A stretch of 60,510 nucleotides of DNA from Anaerobacillus sp. (GTDB lineage: Bacteria > Bacillota > Bacilli > Bacillales_H > Anaerobacillaceae), in the NCBI GenBank assembly GCA_007120055.1, contig SKOL01000140.1, positions 1-60,510 of the forward strand. Direction: 5' to 3'. A program made the translations under genes and the position numbers. This document shows positions 45,927 through 55,278 of this stretch, in pieces. The notes below the pieces were generated by a model, which was not told where the DNA came from, made no database searches, and was given only the letters and a program-made list of their open reading frames with translations. Each line of letters starts with the position of its first letter. Position 1 is the stretch's first letter.

Positions 45927-47363
45927 ATGGCGATAAAAATAACAAAAGATGATGTTAAATGGGGCTATCTAGGTACATTAATGAGCATTGGTGTGAATAT
46001 TTTATTATTACCAATGGTACTTTTATTTCTTACTGGGAATGAACTTGGATTGTGGTATGTTTTTTTAAGTTTAGGAAGTATTGTTTTTTTATTGGACTTT
46101 GGTTTTACCCCAACGTTAGCAAGGAATATAGCCTATTGTTGGAGCGGGGCTAATGATCTTGCTAAAGAAGATGTATACTATACTAAAAATAGAAGTGCGC
46201 CAAACATTCCATTAATGAAAACAGTAATGAAAACTTGTAGAGTAATCTATTTAATAATCGCTTTAGTGGCATTGGTATTGTTATTAACAGCAGGAACCTT
46301 TTATATAAAATATATTTCAAGTGAAATGAATGGTATGTTTCATATCGTTGCTTGGTATATATTTTGTATTGCAGTTTACCTAAACTTATATTACTCATAC
46401 TATACTTCATTTTTAAAAGGTGTAGGTGCTATTTCGGAGAACGGTAAAGCGATAGTTATGTCTAAGTTAATACAAATATTACTATCGCTATTTTTATTAC
46501 TACTAGGCTTCGGGATTTTAGCTGTTTCAATCGCTTACTTGTTAAGCGGTTTCGCTTACAGGTTTTTATCAAAAAAATATTTTTATAATTACGAAGAGAT
46601 TGGTACCTTAATTAAGAATGAGACGGTTCAAATTAAAGCAAATGAGATTAAGCGGACATTTTTAATAATCTATCATAATGCATGGAGAGATGGATTAGTT
46701 TCTATATCTAATTATTTAGTTTCTCAAGCGAATATACTTTTATGCTCACTATTCTTAAGTCTAGCTGAAACAGGTATTTTTGCTTTGTCATTACAGTTAA
46801 TTCAGACATTAACTAAGGTTTCTGTTTCCTTTTATGGTACGTATCAGCCAGTGTTGCAGGAAGCTCACTTAATAAATGACAAAGAGAATTCAAAGAAGAT
46901 AATGTCGACCGCTATTACAGTATATACTCTAATTTTTTGGATTGGGTGTTCGGGGTTAATATTAATAGGGACGCCCCTTTTAAATTTTATGAATCAAGGA
47001 GGAAATATTGATAAAGGTGTTTTATTATTTATGAGTTTATATATGTTTCTGTATCAAAATAATTCACTCTTTGCTTCTTATATTTCAAATACAAACAAAA
47101 TACCATATGTAAAAGCATTTCTTGTTTCTGGCATAATTATGGTGCTTTTATCAGTTTTATTGTTAAAATATACACCTTTAGGGATTTGGGCGCTTATGTT
47201 GTCACAAGCCTTTGTACAACTTTGTTATAACAATTGGAAATGGCCAAGTGTAGTCATGAGGGATTTGCACACTACTCCATTAGAAATGATAAAAGTAGGC
47301 TTTTCAATTATAGCAAGTAGAGTGAAACAACATAGGACATTTATTTTAACAACAAAGAAATAA
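45927..47363 (+). CDS. wzx: Wzx-type repeat-unit flippase (MATE/MVF-like polysaccharide transporter)
   Basis: I use ATG 45927, 8 nt after GGAGA; a longer in-frame TTG start at 45888 lacks a ribosome site. The 478-residue product has about 12-14 membrane segments and the Wzx-typical N-terminus (DVKWGYLGTLMSIGVNILLLPMVL, 'GLWYVFLSLGSIVFLLDFGF'). Wzx moves undecaprenyl-diphosphate-linked repeat units across the membrane for polymerisation by Wzy. It is separated from wzy only by the IS relic. Its C-terminus (SIIASRVKQHRTFILTTKK) looks short but complete. Confidence 0.9.
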   Translation: MAIKITKDDVKWGYLGTLMSIGVNILLLPMVLLFLTGNELGLWYVFLSLGSIVFLLDFGFTPTLARNIAYCWSGANDLAKEDVYYTKNRSAPNIPLMKTVMKTCRVIYLIIALVALVLLLTAGTFYIKYISSEMNGMFHIVAWYIFCIAVYLNLYYSYYTSFLKGVGAISENGKAIVMSKLIQILLSLFLLLLGFGILAVSIAYLLSGFAYRFLSKKYFYNYEEIGTLIKNETVQIKANEIKRTFLIIYHNAWRDGLVSISNYLVSQANILLCSLFLSLAETGIFALSLQLIQTLTKVSVSFYGTYQPVLQEAHLINDKENSKKIMSTAITVYTLIFWIGCSGLILIGTPLLNFMNQGGNIDKGVLLFMSLYMFLYQNNSLFASYISNTNKIPYVKAFLVSGIIMVLLSVLLLKYTPLGIWALMLSQAFVQLCYNNWKWPSVVMRDLHTTPLEMIKVGFSIIASRVKQHRTFILTTKK

Positions 47364-47456
47364 AAATTAAAATATATCTTTCAAGAAAAAACTCTTTAGT
47401 AAATTTATTCGAAAGATTGCTTGTTATAATTTAATACCGGCCAGAAAAATAGAGAA

Positions 47457-48355
47457 ATGAAAAATAATTTTATATTACTATCTGGTGGGTCTGGACAACG
47501 CCTTTGATCGCTATCAATTAAAACAATTTCTAAAAAATTTTCAACAATAATGTTAATCCAGCGTCAATAGTACAAAGAGTTTGGATTAACTTAATTGAAT
47601 TAAGAGTTCTCTATACTAGCAAATCACCAAGTGGATATGATTTATAGTCAACTTGGAAATCTACTCTATTAATTTTTAAACCAGAACAATATACTTTTCT
47701 TGCAATCAAGATAGCCAGCTCCCACTCTGTAAAGCTAGTGTCTAAAAGAAATTGTTTGGTTTTTATCGTTCCTTATGTAGATAGGAGCTTTTTTGAAAGA
47801 ATAAAAGACTTGGAGAGTGCATTAAGCAAATCTGAGGTCGATCTAGCAATGATTGGAGTTAAGCCGACATTGCCTTCCGAAAAGTAGGGTTATTAGATAT
47901 TTTCAGTGATAGTACCGGGTATAAAATTTCAGTTGTTGCAACAAGCCTATATTTGAAATGAAAAAGTTGTGAGTCTAAAAGTTATAGAGCTTTTAAAAAG
48001 GTATGAACAACGTCCAATGTAATAAGAAGTTGGAGTGGTATAGATTTGTTGACCGTACAAAATTTGAAGAAGCAAATGAAGTCCTAAAAAAGAGAATTGG
48101 GGTTAAAGTTGGAAAGAATTTAACTTTTAAAGACATTAAGAAAGAAGTGAGGTTTGGATTAAAGGGAAGATGGTTTGTGTTATATGTTCAGTTCCAAGAG
48201 ATAAAGCTAGGTAATGTTTTAGTCACTCTAGTTGAAGCAAAGTATGAAAAAAGACTACTGCTTAATTTATTGAAATCCAAACTGGTATACAAATGATTGA
48301 GATAGGTATTATACGCATCTATATATGACATAGGAAGAATTAGAAGGACATTGTA
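47457..48355 (+). pseudogene. manC: Decayed manC (mannose-1-phosphate guanylyltransferase) copy
   Basis: The sequence follows the intact manC at 52035-53405 from start to end but is broken by stops, frameshifts and internal deletions. ILLSGGSGQRL is followed by TGA where the intact gene has TGG. 'VQRVW' survives as tacaaagagtttgg, and 'RSFFERIKDLESALSKSEVDLAMIGVKPTLPSEK' (around 47785-47885) matches 'DSFFNRIKDLELTLTESEADLALIGVKPTYPSEK' of the intact copy. The 3' part (48003-48296) still reads as an open frame resembling the cupin domain (WYRFVDRTKFEEANEVL, 'KRIGVKVGKNL') but is shifted afterwards. A terminator follows. It is not functional. Confidence 0.9.
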
Positions 48356-48404
48356 AAAAACTTTAGTGAGGTATAATAGAATATATAGAAGCTTAGTTTT
48401 TTGC

Positions 48405-48438
48405 CCTATAAGCTGTAATTAGCTTAGAGGTTTTTTTT
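48405..48438 (+). terminator. Intrinsic terminator after the manC remnant
   Basis: A 10-bp stem (cctataagct / agcttagagg, one mismatch) is followed by eight T. It separates the wzx-side genes from the following GDP-sugar genes, so the latter need their own promoter or read-through. Confidence 0.8.
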
Positions 48439-48470
48439 ATATCACTAATTTTGAAAGTGGAGTTGAGATA

Positions 48471-49394
48471 ATGCGAGTTTTAATAACCGGTTCTTCGGGG
48501 ATGGTCGGAAAAAATATATTGGAGCATCCAGAAATATTGTCCTACGATATATTAAAACCATCAAGTTCAGAATTAAATCTATTATATTATAGGGAAGTTA
48601 AAGACTACTTAAAAAAGCATAGTCCAGACTTAATTATACATGCAGCAGGACGTGTTGGCGGTATCCAAGCTAACATTAAAGAACCAGTAAGGTTTTTACT
48701 AGATAACCTAGATATGGGCCGTAATGTAGTTGGTGCTGCAAGAGAAGTAGGTATAAAAAAATTAATAAACCTTGGCAGTTCGTGTATGTATCCTAAAGAC
48801 GCGAAAAATCCATTAAAAGAAGAATTTATTCTTCAAGGAATGTTAGAGCCAACTAATGAGGGTTATGCGTTAGCCAAAATAACAACAGCTCGATTATGTG
48901 AATATATAAGTAAAGAAGACTCTAAATTTCAATATAAAACCTTAATTCCTTGTAATTTATATGGTCGGTGGGATAAATTTGACCCTCGACATTCACATAT
49001 GATTCCTGCAGTTATAAGGAAAATACATGATGCTAAGGTTAATGGTGAAAAAGAGGTTGAAATTTGGGGTGATGGTACTGCACGTAGGGAGTTTATGTAT
49101 GCAGGAGATTTAGCTGATTGTATCATAAAATCAATAAATTCTTTTAAAACGCTACCCTCAATACTGAATGTAGGATTGGGATTTGACTTTACCATAAATG
49201 AATACTACGAAACTATAGCTGAAATAGTTGGGTATAAAGGTAAATTTACACATGATTTAACAAAGCCTGTTGGTATGAAACAAAAAGTAGAAGATGTTTC
49301 CAAGTTAAAAGATTGGGGATGGAGTGCGAGAGTAGATTTAAAAGAAGGAATAGAAAACACATATAAATTTTATTTAGGGTTGGAGGAATATTAA
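48471..49394 (+). CDS. fcl: Fcl/ColC-like GDP-4-keto-6-deoxy-sugar epimerase-reductase
   Basis: A 307-residue SDR enzyme (LITGSSGMVGKNILEHPE; 'HAAGRVGGIQANI'; 'NLGSSCMYPKDAKNPLKEE'; catalytic YALAK; 'IPCNLYGRWDKFDPRHSHMIPAVIRK'). This family includes GDP-L-fucose synthase (Fcl/WcaG) and GDP-L-colitose synthase (ColC), which use the same 3,5-epimerisation and C4-reduction chemistry on 4-keto sugars. The next gene, ColD-like, begins 1 bp after the stop, which favours the ColC role; this is inference. Fcl is the conservative name. The ribosome site is weak (gtggagttgagata). Confidence 0.88.
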   Translation: MRVLITGSSGMVGKNILEHPEILSYDILKPSSSELNLLYYREVKDYLKKHSPDLIIHAAGRVGGIQANIKEPVRFLLDNLDMGRNVVGAAREVGIKKLINLGSSCMYPKDAKNPLKEEFILQGMLEPTNEGYALAKITTARLCEYISKEDSKFQYKTLIPCNLYGRWDKFDPRHSHMIPAVIRKIHDAKVNGEKEVEIWGDGTARREFMYAGDLADCIIKSINSFKTLPSILNVGLGFDFTINEYYETIAEIVGYKGKFTHDLTKPVGMKQKVEDVSKLKDWGWSARVDLKEGIENTYKFYLGLEEY

Positions 49395-49395
49395 A

Positions 49396-50601
49396 ATGAA
49401 GAAGTACGCTTTAGCAACTAGTACTTGGGATAAAGCAGAAGTTGATGCAATTCAAAAAGTAATTGAATCTGATATGTTTACAATGGGTCCAAAGGTTAAG
49501 GAATTTGAAGCTGCTTTTGCAGAGTTTGTAGGTAGTAAATATTGTGTTATGGTCAATTCTGGGTCTTCCGCAAATTTACTTGCAGTAGCTGCTCTTTTTT
49601 ATCGAAAATCAAACTGCTTAAAAAGGGGGGATGAGGTAATTGTCCCTGCTGTATCCTGGGCGACAACTTATTATCCATTATATCAATATGGTCTGAAAAT
49701 TAAATTTGTAGATGTTGATAAAAATACTCTAAATTTTGATTTAGATGCGCTCAAAGAGGCCATTACAGAAAATACAAGAATGATAATGGCAGTTAATTTA
49801 TTAGGGAATTCAAATGATTTTAAAGCTATTCAATCAATAATTGGTTCAAGGGACATAATTCTAATTGAAGACAATTGTGAATCTCTAGGGGCGGAATTTG
49901 AGGGAAAGCAAGCTGGGACATTTGGTTTAATGGGAACATACAGTAGTTTCTTTAGCCATCATATTTCTACTATGGAGGGCGGAATGATAGTAACAGATGA
50001 TGAAGAAGTTTATCATATTTTACTATCAACTCGATCCCATGGGTGGACACGACATTTACCTAAAGAAAATCTAGTGTGCGGAACTAAAAGTGATGATCCG
50101 TTTGAGGAATCATTTAGATTTGTATTACCAGGATATAACCTTCGTCCCTTAGAGATGAGTGGTGCATTGGGTATAGAGCAGTTGAAAAAGCTGCCTGACT
50201 TTATAGAAGTTCGTAGGAAAAATGCTGCTTTATTTCAGGACATTTTTAAGGACAACCCTTATTTCTATATTCAAGAGGAAATTGGAGATAGTAGTTGGTT
50301 TGGTTTTTCATTAATTATTAAAGAAGATGTATCTTTTGATCGTAAGGACCTCATAAAATTCTTAGAAGAAAATTCAATAGAGTGTAGACCAATAGTTACT
50401 GGTAATTTTGCTAAAAATGAAGTAGTACAGTGGTTTGACTATGAAGTTTCTGGGCCTCTAAAAAATGCTGATTTAGTAGACAAAAATGGCTTCTTTGTTG
50501 GAAATAGTCAAGAAGATTTAACAGAGGAATTAAATTATTTCAAAGAAGTAATAGATCAATTTATAACTCAATTGTTATTCTCTACAACAATCAAAAATTA
50601 A
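49396..50601 (+). CDS. colD: ColD-type PLP dehydratase (GDP-4-keto-6-deoxy-D-mannose 3-dehydratase)
   Basis: A 401-residue DegT/DnrJ/EryC1-family protein. Most members are aminotransferases with a PLP-binding Lys in a 'K-x-x-x-x-GEGG' context. Here the matching segment is SSFFSHHISTMEGG and the Lys position is His (His 188). This replacement is the known hallmark of ColD, whose catalytic His 188 lets it remove the C3 hydroxyl instead of aminating C4. Other ColD-like stretches are 'RSHGWTRHLP' and 'PGYNLRPLEMSGALGIEQL'. The substrate would be the Gmd product. The gene is translationally coupled to the Fcl/ColC-like gene (ribosome site ggaggaat across the stop). Confidence 0.88.
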   Translation: MKKYALATSTWDKAEVDAIQKVIESDMFTMGPKVKEFEAAFAEFVGSKYCVMVNSGSSANLLAVAALFYRKSNCLKRGDEVIVPAVSWATTYYPLYQYGLKIKFVDVDKNTLNFDLDALKEAITENTRMIMAVNLLGNSNDFKAIQSIIGSRDIILIEDNCESLGAEFEGKQAGTFGLMGTYSSFFSHHISTMEGGMIVTDDEEVYHILLSTRSHGWTRHLPKENLVCGTKSDDPFEESFRFVLPGYNLRPLEMSGALGIEQLKKLPDFIEVRRKNAALFQDIFKDNPYFYIQEEIGDSSWFGFSLIIKEDVSFDRKDLIKFLEENSIECRPIVTGNFAKNEVVQWFDYEVSGPLKNADLVDKNGFFVGNSQEDLTEELNYFKEVIDQFITQLLFSTTIKN

Positions 50602-50831
50602 TATATGCAATTTCTTAGTAACTGGTTTTAACTATAACTAATTACTAGTAATCTTTTATAAATTCACATTTGCTTGCGACTTGTAGGATTATTTAATAAT
50701 AACAAAAGTTAACGAGTTTTTTATAAAAAGAAGGTTATTGTTGACCACTCAGTTTTGCACCATCTCCCTATAAAATAATAGATAGTGTGTTTTTTGTAAT
50801 GTATAAATCAAAAGAAAGCGAGGGGATTCGA

Positions 50832-51923
50832 TTGAAAAAAAAAGTTATGGTTGTATTTGGAACTCGGCCAGAAGCAATTAAAATGTGTCCGTTAATTAAA
50901 GAACTAAAAACACGTGTTAATTTAAATACTTTAGTTTGTGTAACTGGTCAGCATAGGGAAATGCTAGATCAGGTCTTAAGCGCCTTTAATATAATACCCG
51001 ATTATGATTTATCCATCATGAAAGAAAAACAGACGTTATTTGATGTTACAGTAAATATTTTAGAAAAAATGAAAGCTGTATTAGAAGAAGTAAAACCTGA
51101 TGTTGTTTTAGTCCACGGTGATACTTCTACAACTTTTGTATCAGCATTAGCTTGCTTCTATTTACAAATCCCAGTTGGTCATGTTGAGGCAGGGCTTAGA
51201 ACTTATAATATTTACTCGCCATATCCAGAAGAGTTTAATAGACAAGCTGTTGGTATAATGGCAAAATATAATTTTGCACCTACAGAAATGTCCAAAGATA
51301 ATTTAATAAAAGAAGGAAAAGATACTTCTACCATTTATGTAACAGGTAATACAGCAATAGATGCATTAAATACTACGGTTAGAGATAATTATTCTCATGA
51401 ACAGTTAGATTGGGTAGGTACTAGTAGTCTAATTTTGATAACTGCGCACAGAAGAGAAAATCTAGGTGAGCCAATGAAAAATATGTTTAGAGCAATCAAG
51501 AGAATTGTTGACGAAAAGCCAAATATAAAGGCTATATACCCAATCCATATGAATCCAGTGGTAAGAGAAGCAGCTAATGAAATATTAGGAAAATGTGAAA
51601 GAATAAGAATTATTGAGCCTCTTGAAGTATTGGATTTTCATAATTTCCTTTCAAGGGCACACTTAATATTGACGGATAGTGGTGGAATACAGGAGGAGGC
51701 ACCAAGTCTAGGGAAGCCTGTATTAGTGATGCGCGATACGACAGAGCGTCCGGAAGGAATTACTGCTGGTACACTAAAGCTTGTTGGAACTGATGAAGAG
51801 GTTATATACCGGACTTTTAAATTATTGCTAGAAGATCATAAAGAATATGAAAAGATGAGTAAGGCAAGCAATCCTTATGGTGATGGATTTGCTAGTAGAA
51901 GGATAGCAGATATTCTAGAATAG
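50832..51923 (+). CDS. wecB: UDP-N-acetylglucosamine 2-epimerase (non-hydrolysing)
   Basis: I place the start at TTG 50832, 5 nt after GAGGGGAT, giving MKKKVMVVFGTRPEAIKMCPL; the in-frame opening to 50787 lacks a ribosome site. The 363-residue product has the family motifs 'GTRPEAIKM', 'TGQHREML', 'VHGDTSTTF', 'GHVEAGLRT', 'YPEEFNRQ', 'TAHRRENLG' and 'TDSGGIQEEAPSLGKPVLVMRDTTERPE'-type segment near residues 280-310. It interconverts UDP-GlcNAc and UDP-ManNAc. UDP-ManNAc may be a repeat-unit sugar or may serve wall teichoic acid or secondary wall polymer, to which SLH proteins bind. About 230 bp separate it from colD, so it may be transcribed separately. Confidence 0.94.
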   Translation: MKKKVMVVFGTRPEAIKMCPLIKELKTRVNLNTLVCVTGQHREMLDQVLSAFNIIPDYDLSIMKEKQTLFDVTVNILEKMKAVLEEVKPDVVLVHGDTSTTFVSALACFYLQIPVGHVEAGLRTYNIYSPYPEEFNRQAVGIMAKYNFAPTEMSKDNLIKEGKDTSTIYVTGNTAIDALNTTVRDNYSHEQLDWVGTSSLILITAHRRENLGEPMKNMFRAIKRIVDEKPNIKAIYPIHMNPVVREAANEILGKCERIRIIEPLEVLDFHNFLSRAHLILTDSGGIQEEAPSLGKPVLVMRDTTERPEGITAGTLKLVGTDEEVIYRTFKLLLEDHKEYEKMSKASNPYGDGFASRRIADILE

Positions 51924-51978
51924 AAAGTATTAATAGTATTTGTGCACAATTTAGATATCAAAAATATTAAAAGATTAT

Positions 51979-52016
51979 AAAATAAGCTAGCTAAGCTATT
52001 TAGTTAGCCTATTTTA
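51979..52016 (+). terminator. Hairpin with T-rich tail before manC
   Basis: aaataagctagct (51980) can pair with agttagcctattt (52002) with two mismatches, and tatttc follows. It lies directly before the AGGAGG ribosome site of manC, so it may attenuate as well as terminate. Confidence 0.55.
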
Positions 52017-52034
52017 TTTCTAGGAGGAAAATTA

Positions 52035-53405
52035 ATGAATTTAGTCTTATTATCAGGTGGTTCAGGTAAGCGTTTGTGGCCACTTTCAAATGATGCTCGC
52101 TCAAAGCAATTTATAAGAGTTCTTGAAAATAGTAAAACAGAACGTTGTTCAATGGTACAAAGAGTTTGGGAACAATTAAATGATGTTGGATTATCAAATT
52201 CAACAGTAATAGCTACAAGTAAATCACAAATTGATATGATTCAAAATCAATTAGGAAATAATGTACCATTAATTATAGAACCAGAACGACGAGATACGTT
52301 TCCGGCAATTGCATTAGCTGCTACGTATCTTTATTCTGTTAAAGGCGTTTCATTAAATGAAATTGTAGCAATTTTGCCTGTTGATCCTTATGTAGAAGAT
52401 AGCTTTTTTAATAGAATTAAAGATTTAGAACTGACTTTAACAGAATCTGAAGCCGATTTAGCATTAATAGGAGTAAAGCCGACTTATCCGTCTGAAAAAT
52501 ATGGTTATATTGTACCCAAGAGTGAAACAAAAAATGAAAAGTTCTTAACTGTAAATCACTTCAGAGAAAAGCCTAGCGAGGAAGTCGCAAAAGAGTTAAT
52601 AAGTGAAAATGCTCTTTGGAATTGTGGCGTATTTGCTTTTAAATTAGATTATATAATAAATATACTTGTAGAGATGGGATTACCTATTCAATATGACGAA
52701 CTATTAAAACAATACGATCGTCTTCCAAAGAATAGTTTTGACTATGAAGTTGTAGAAAAGGCAGAAAAAATAGTAGCCCTTCCTTATGAAGGTGATTGGA
52801 AAGACTTAGGGACATGGAATACACTAACAGAAGAAATGGCCACTAATGTTATAGGGAAAGGTATAGTCTCAGCTGATTGTCAAAATACACATCTTATCAA
52901 TGAATTAGATATCCCTGTTGCTATATTAGGCGTTAGCAATGCTGTTGTTGCTGTTAGTCCAGATGGTATTTTGGTAACAGATAAAGAGTCTAGTCCGAAA
53001 GTAAAAGGTTTAGTGGCATCTTTTGAACAAAGACCAATGTATGAGGAGCGACGTTGGGGATGGTATCATGTCCTTGACCATACTAAATTTCCTGATGGTA
53101 GAGAAGTTTTAACAAAGAAAATTGGCGTAGCAGCTGGTAAAAACTTAAGCTATCAATTACATCATAAAAGAAGTGAAGTATGGACAATTATAGAAGGTGA
53201 AGGTGAGTTTGCCTTAGACGATAGAATTGTCACGGTAAAGCCTGGAGACGTGCTAAAAATTCCTTTAGGTTCTAAACATGGTATAAAAGCTACGACAGAA
53301 CTACAGTTTATTGAAGTACAGTCGGGTACAGATTTAGTTGAAGAAGATATTGTACGAATTTTTATGACTTGGGAAGAAGTAGAGCAAAATTGTTTGGTTA
53401 AATAA
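52035..53405 (+). CDS. manC: Mannose-1-phosphate guanylyltransferase (possibly bifunctional with PMI domain)
   Basis: A 456-residue protein. The N-terminal nucleotidyltransferase has LLSGGSGKRLWPLSND and 'EPERRDTFPAIALAA', 'ILPVDPYV', 'FREKPS' and 'WNCGVFAF'. The C-terminal cupin (about 340-450: RRWGWYHVLD, 'KNLSYQLHHKRSEVWTIIEGEGEF') corresponds to the type II phosphomannose isomerase part of ManC/AlgA enzymes. It makes GDP-mannose from mannose-1-phosphate for Gmd. AGGAGG lies 7-8 nt before the ATG. A decayed second copy lies at 47457-48355 in the same orientation. Confidence 0.94.
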   Translation: MNLVLLSGGSGKRLWPLSNDARSKQFIRVLENSKTERCSMVQRVWEQLNDVGLSNSTVIATSKSQIDMIQNQLGNNVPLIIEPERRDTFPAIALAATYLYSVKGVSLNEIVAILPVDPYVEDSFFNRIKDLELTLTESEADLALIGVKPTYPSEKYGYIVPKSETKNEKFLTVNHFREKPSEEVAKELISENALWNCGVFAFKLDYIINILVEMGLPIQYDELLKQYDRLPKNSFDYEVVEKAEKIVALPYEGDWKDLGTWNTLTEEMATNVIGKGIVSADCQNTHLINELDIPVAILGVSNAVVAVSPDGILVTDKESSPKVKGLVASFEQRPMYEERRWGWYHVLDHTKFPDGREVLTKKIGVAAGKNLSYQLHHKRSEVWTIIEGEGEFALDDRIVTVKPGDVLKIPLGSKHGIKATTELQFIEVQSGTDLVEEDIVRIFMTWEEVEQNCLVK

Positions 53406-53463
53406 TTAATAAATTAACTCGCCCTATTTACTGAAGGGGGATGTTTTAATTTGGAGGAAATAC

Positions 53464-55161
53464 ATGAATTGGAAAGTAGTTTTTGATAGATGGGAAAGTT
53501 CTTTGCCTCCTAATTCTAAGATAAGGCAGCAAATTAATAGCATTAAAGATGAAAAACAATTAGAAGATTGTTTTTATAAAAATTTAGAATTTGGGACTGG
53601 AGGCATGCGTGGAGAACTCGGTCCTGGACCAAACCGAATGAATATTTATACTGTCAGAAAAGCTTCTGAAGGTTTGGCGAGATACATTGTAAAGCAAGGA
53701 GAGAAGGCTGTTAACCGTGGAATAGCAATAGCTTACGATTGTAGGCATATGTCTCAAGATTTTGCACTAGAAGCAGCAAAAGTACTAGGGATACATGGCA
53801 TTAAAGTTTATGTGTTTGAAGAGTTAAGACCAACTCCAGAATTATCTTTTGCTGTTCGCTATCTAAACGCATATGCAGGAATTGTTATAACTGCAAGTCA
53901 TAATCCACCTGAATACAACGGCTTTAAAGTATATGGTCCAGATGGCGGACAAATAACTGCTCGCTTTGCAGATCCACTCATTTCTGAAATTAATGGAATT
54001 GAAAATGAACTTGAGATTAAAACTGCTTCAATAGAACAGTTAAAAAATGATCGTCTTTTGACAATGCTTGGAGAGAAAATTGATCAAGCCTATTTAAAAG
54101 CATTAAAATCAATGATTGTAAACGAGGAAGTTATTACTAGTTATGCTAAAGACCTATCAATCGTTTTTACGCCATTACATGGAACAGCAAACAAGCCTGT
54201 TCGTGAAGGCTTGCAGCAATTTGGTTTTGATAATGTAGTGGTAGTGAAAGAGCAGGAATTTCCCGATCCTAACTTCTCAACTGTCAAATCACCAAATCCT
54301 GAAGAGCATGAGGCATTCGAGTTTGCAATTGAATATGGTCAAAAATTGAATGCTGATATTTTATTAGGTACAGATCCTGATGCTGATCGTGTTGGAGTTG
54401 CAGTAAAAGATCACAGTGGAAAGTATAAAGTTCTTACTGGTAATCAAACAGGAGCATTAATCCTCGATTATATACTCTCACATGTGAACGTGTTACCTCA
54501 TAATGGAGTTGTTATTAAAACTATTGTTACATCCGAGATCGGACGTGCTATTGCAAATAGTTACGGCTTAGAAACAATAGATACTTTAACAGGATTTAAA
54601 TTTATTGGTGAAAAGATCAATGAATTCGAACAAACAGGTGATCGTGAATTTGTATTTGGTTATGAAGAGAGTTACGGATATTTAATGGGGACTTATGTCC
54701 GCGATAAGGATGCAGTTCAAGCATGTTTACTTATTGCTGAAGTAGCAGCTTTCTATAAATCCCAAGGTAAATCACTTTTCGATGGATTGCTAGATATATT
54801 TAAAAAGTATGGTTACTACAAAGAAGGCCTTCATTCTGTCACATTAAAAGGAAAAGAAGGTTTAGCCCAAATTCAAGAGTTGGTAGAAGGGTACCGATTG
54901 AATCCACCAATGGAAGTAGCAGGTAGGTCAGTTAAAGCAGTAGAAGATTATCAAACTTCATTACGGACACTAGGGGGTGTTCAGGAGGAAATTTATTTAC
55001 CAAAGTCAAATGTGATCAAATTTATACTAGCTGATGATTCCTGGTTTTGTGTACGCCCTTCTGGAACAGAGCCAAAAATCAAATATTATTTTGGTGTTAA
55101 AGGAGAATCGTTAGCCGATAGTAATCAGAAGCTAGAAAGTTTGAAAAAAGCTGTTTTATAA
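53464..55161 (+). CDS. pgcA: Phosphohexomutase (PgcA-type phosphoglucomutase/phosphomannomutase)
   Basis: A 565-residue alpha-D-phosphohexomutase of the long PgcA/YhxB type. It shows '[11 protein letters not shown]', the phosphoserine loop [11 protein letters not shown], the magnesium loop DPDADR, 'GYEESYGYL' (sugar-binding) and '[13 protein letters not shown]' (phosphate-binding). Family members convert glucose-6-P and glucose-1-P, and several also accept mannose phosphates. Placed between manC and ugd, it probably supplies mannose-1-phosphate for ManC and glucose-1-phosphate for GalU. The choice between PGM and PMM activity cannot be settled from sequence. The ribosome site is ggaggaa, 5 nt before ATG. 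Confidence 0.93.
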   Translation: MNWKVVFDRWESSLPPNSKIRQQINSIKDEKQLEDCFYKNLEFGTGGMRGELGPGPNRMNIYTVRKASEGLARYIVKQGEKAVNRGIAIAYDCRHMSQDFALEAAKVLGIHGIKVYVFEELRPTPELSFAVRYLNAYAGIVITASHNPPEYNGFKVYGPDGGQITARFADPLISEINGIENELEIKTASIEQLKNDRLLTMLGEKIDQAYLKALKSMIVNEEVITSYAKDLSIVFTPLHGTANKPVREGLQQFGFDNVVVVKEQEFPDPNFSTVKSPNPEEHEAFEFAIEYGQKLNADILLGTDPDADRVGVAVKDHSGKYKVLTGNQTGALILDYILSHVNVLPHNGVVIKTIVTSEIGRAIANSYGLETIDTLTGFKFIGEKINEFEQTGDREFVFGYEESYGYLMGTYVRDKDAVQACLLIAEVAAFYKSQGKSLFDGLLDIFKKYGYYKEGLHSVTLKGKEGLAQIQELVEGYRLNPPMEVAGRSVKAVEDYQTSLRTLGGVQEEIYLPKSNVIKFILADDSWFCVRPSGTEPKIKYYFGVKGESLADSNQKLESLKKAVL

Positions 55162-55278
55162 TTATCATACCTATAAATATAAGTAAATTGAGTTATGATT
55201 TTTTTATAATTATAGTTAGGTAAAATTTATTAAATGCTAATAAGTGATATTGATTGGTAAGAAGAAAGGAACATTTTA

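Noticed and set aside
48003..48296. 97-codon ORF as an independent gene
   Set aside because: Its translation follows the cupin domain of ManC and it lies in line with other manC remnants on both sides, so it is part of the pseudogene.
49396..50601. Calling the DegT-family gene an aminotransferase (perosamine synthetase)
   Set aside because: The PLP-binding Lys expected in aminotransferases is His 188 here, which points to a ColD-type dehydratase.
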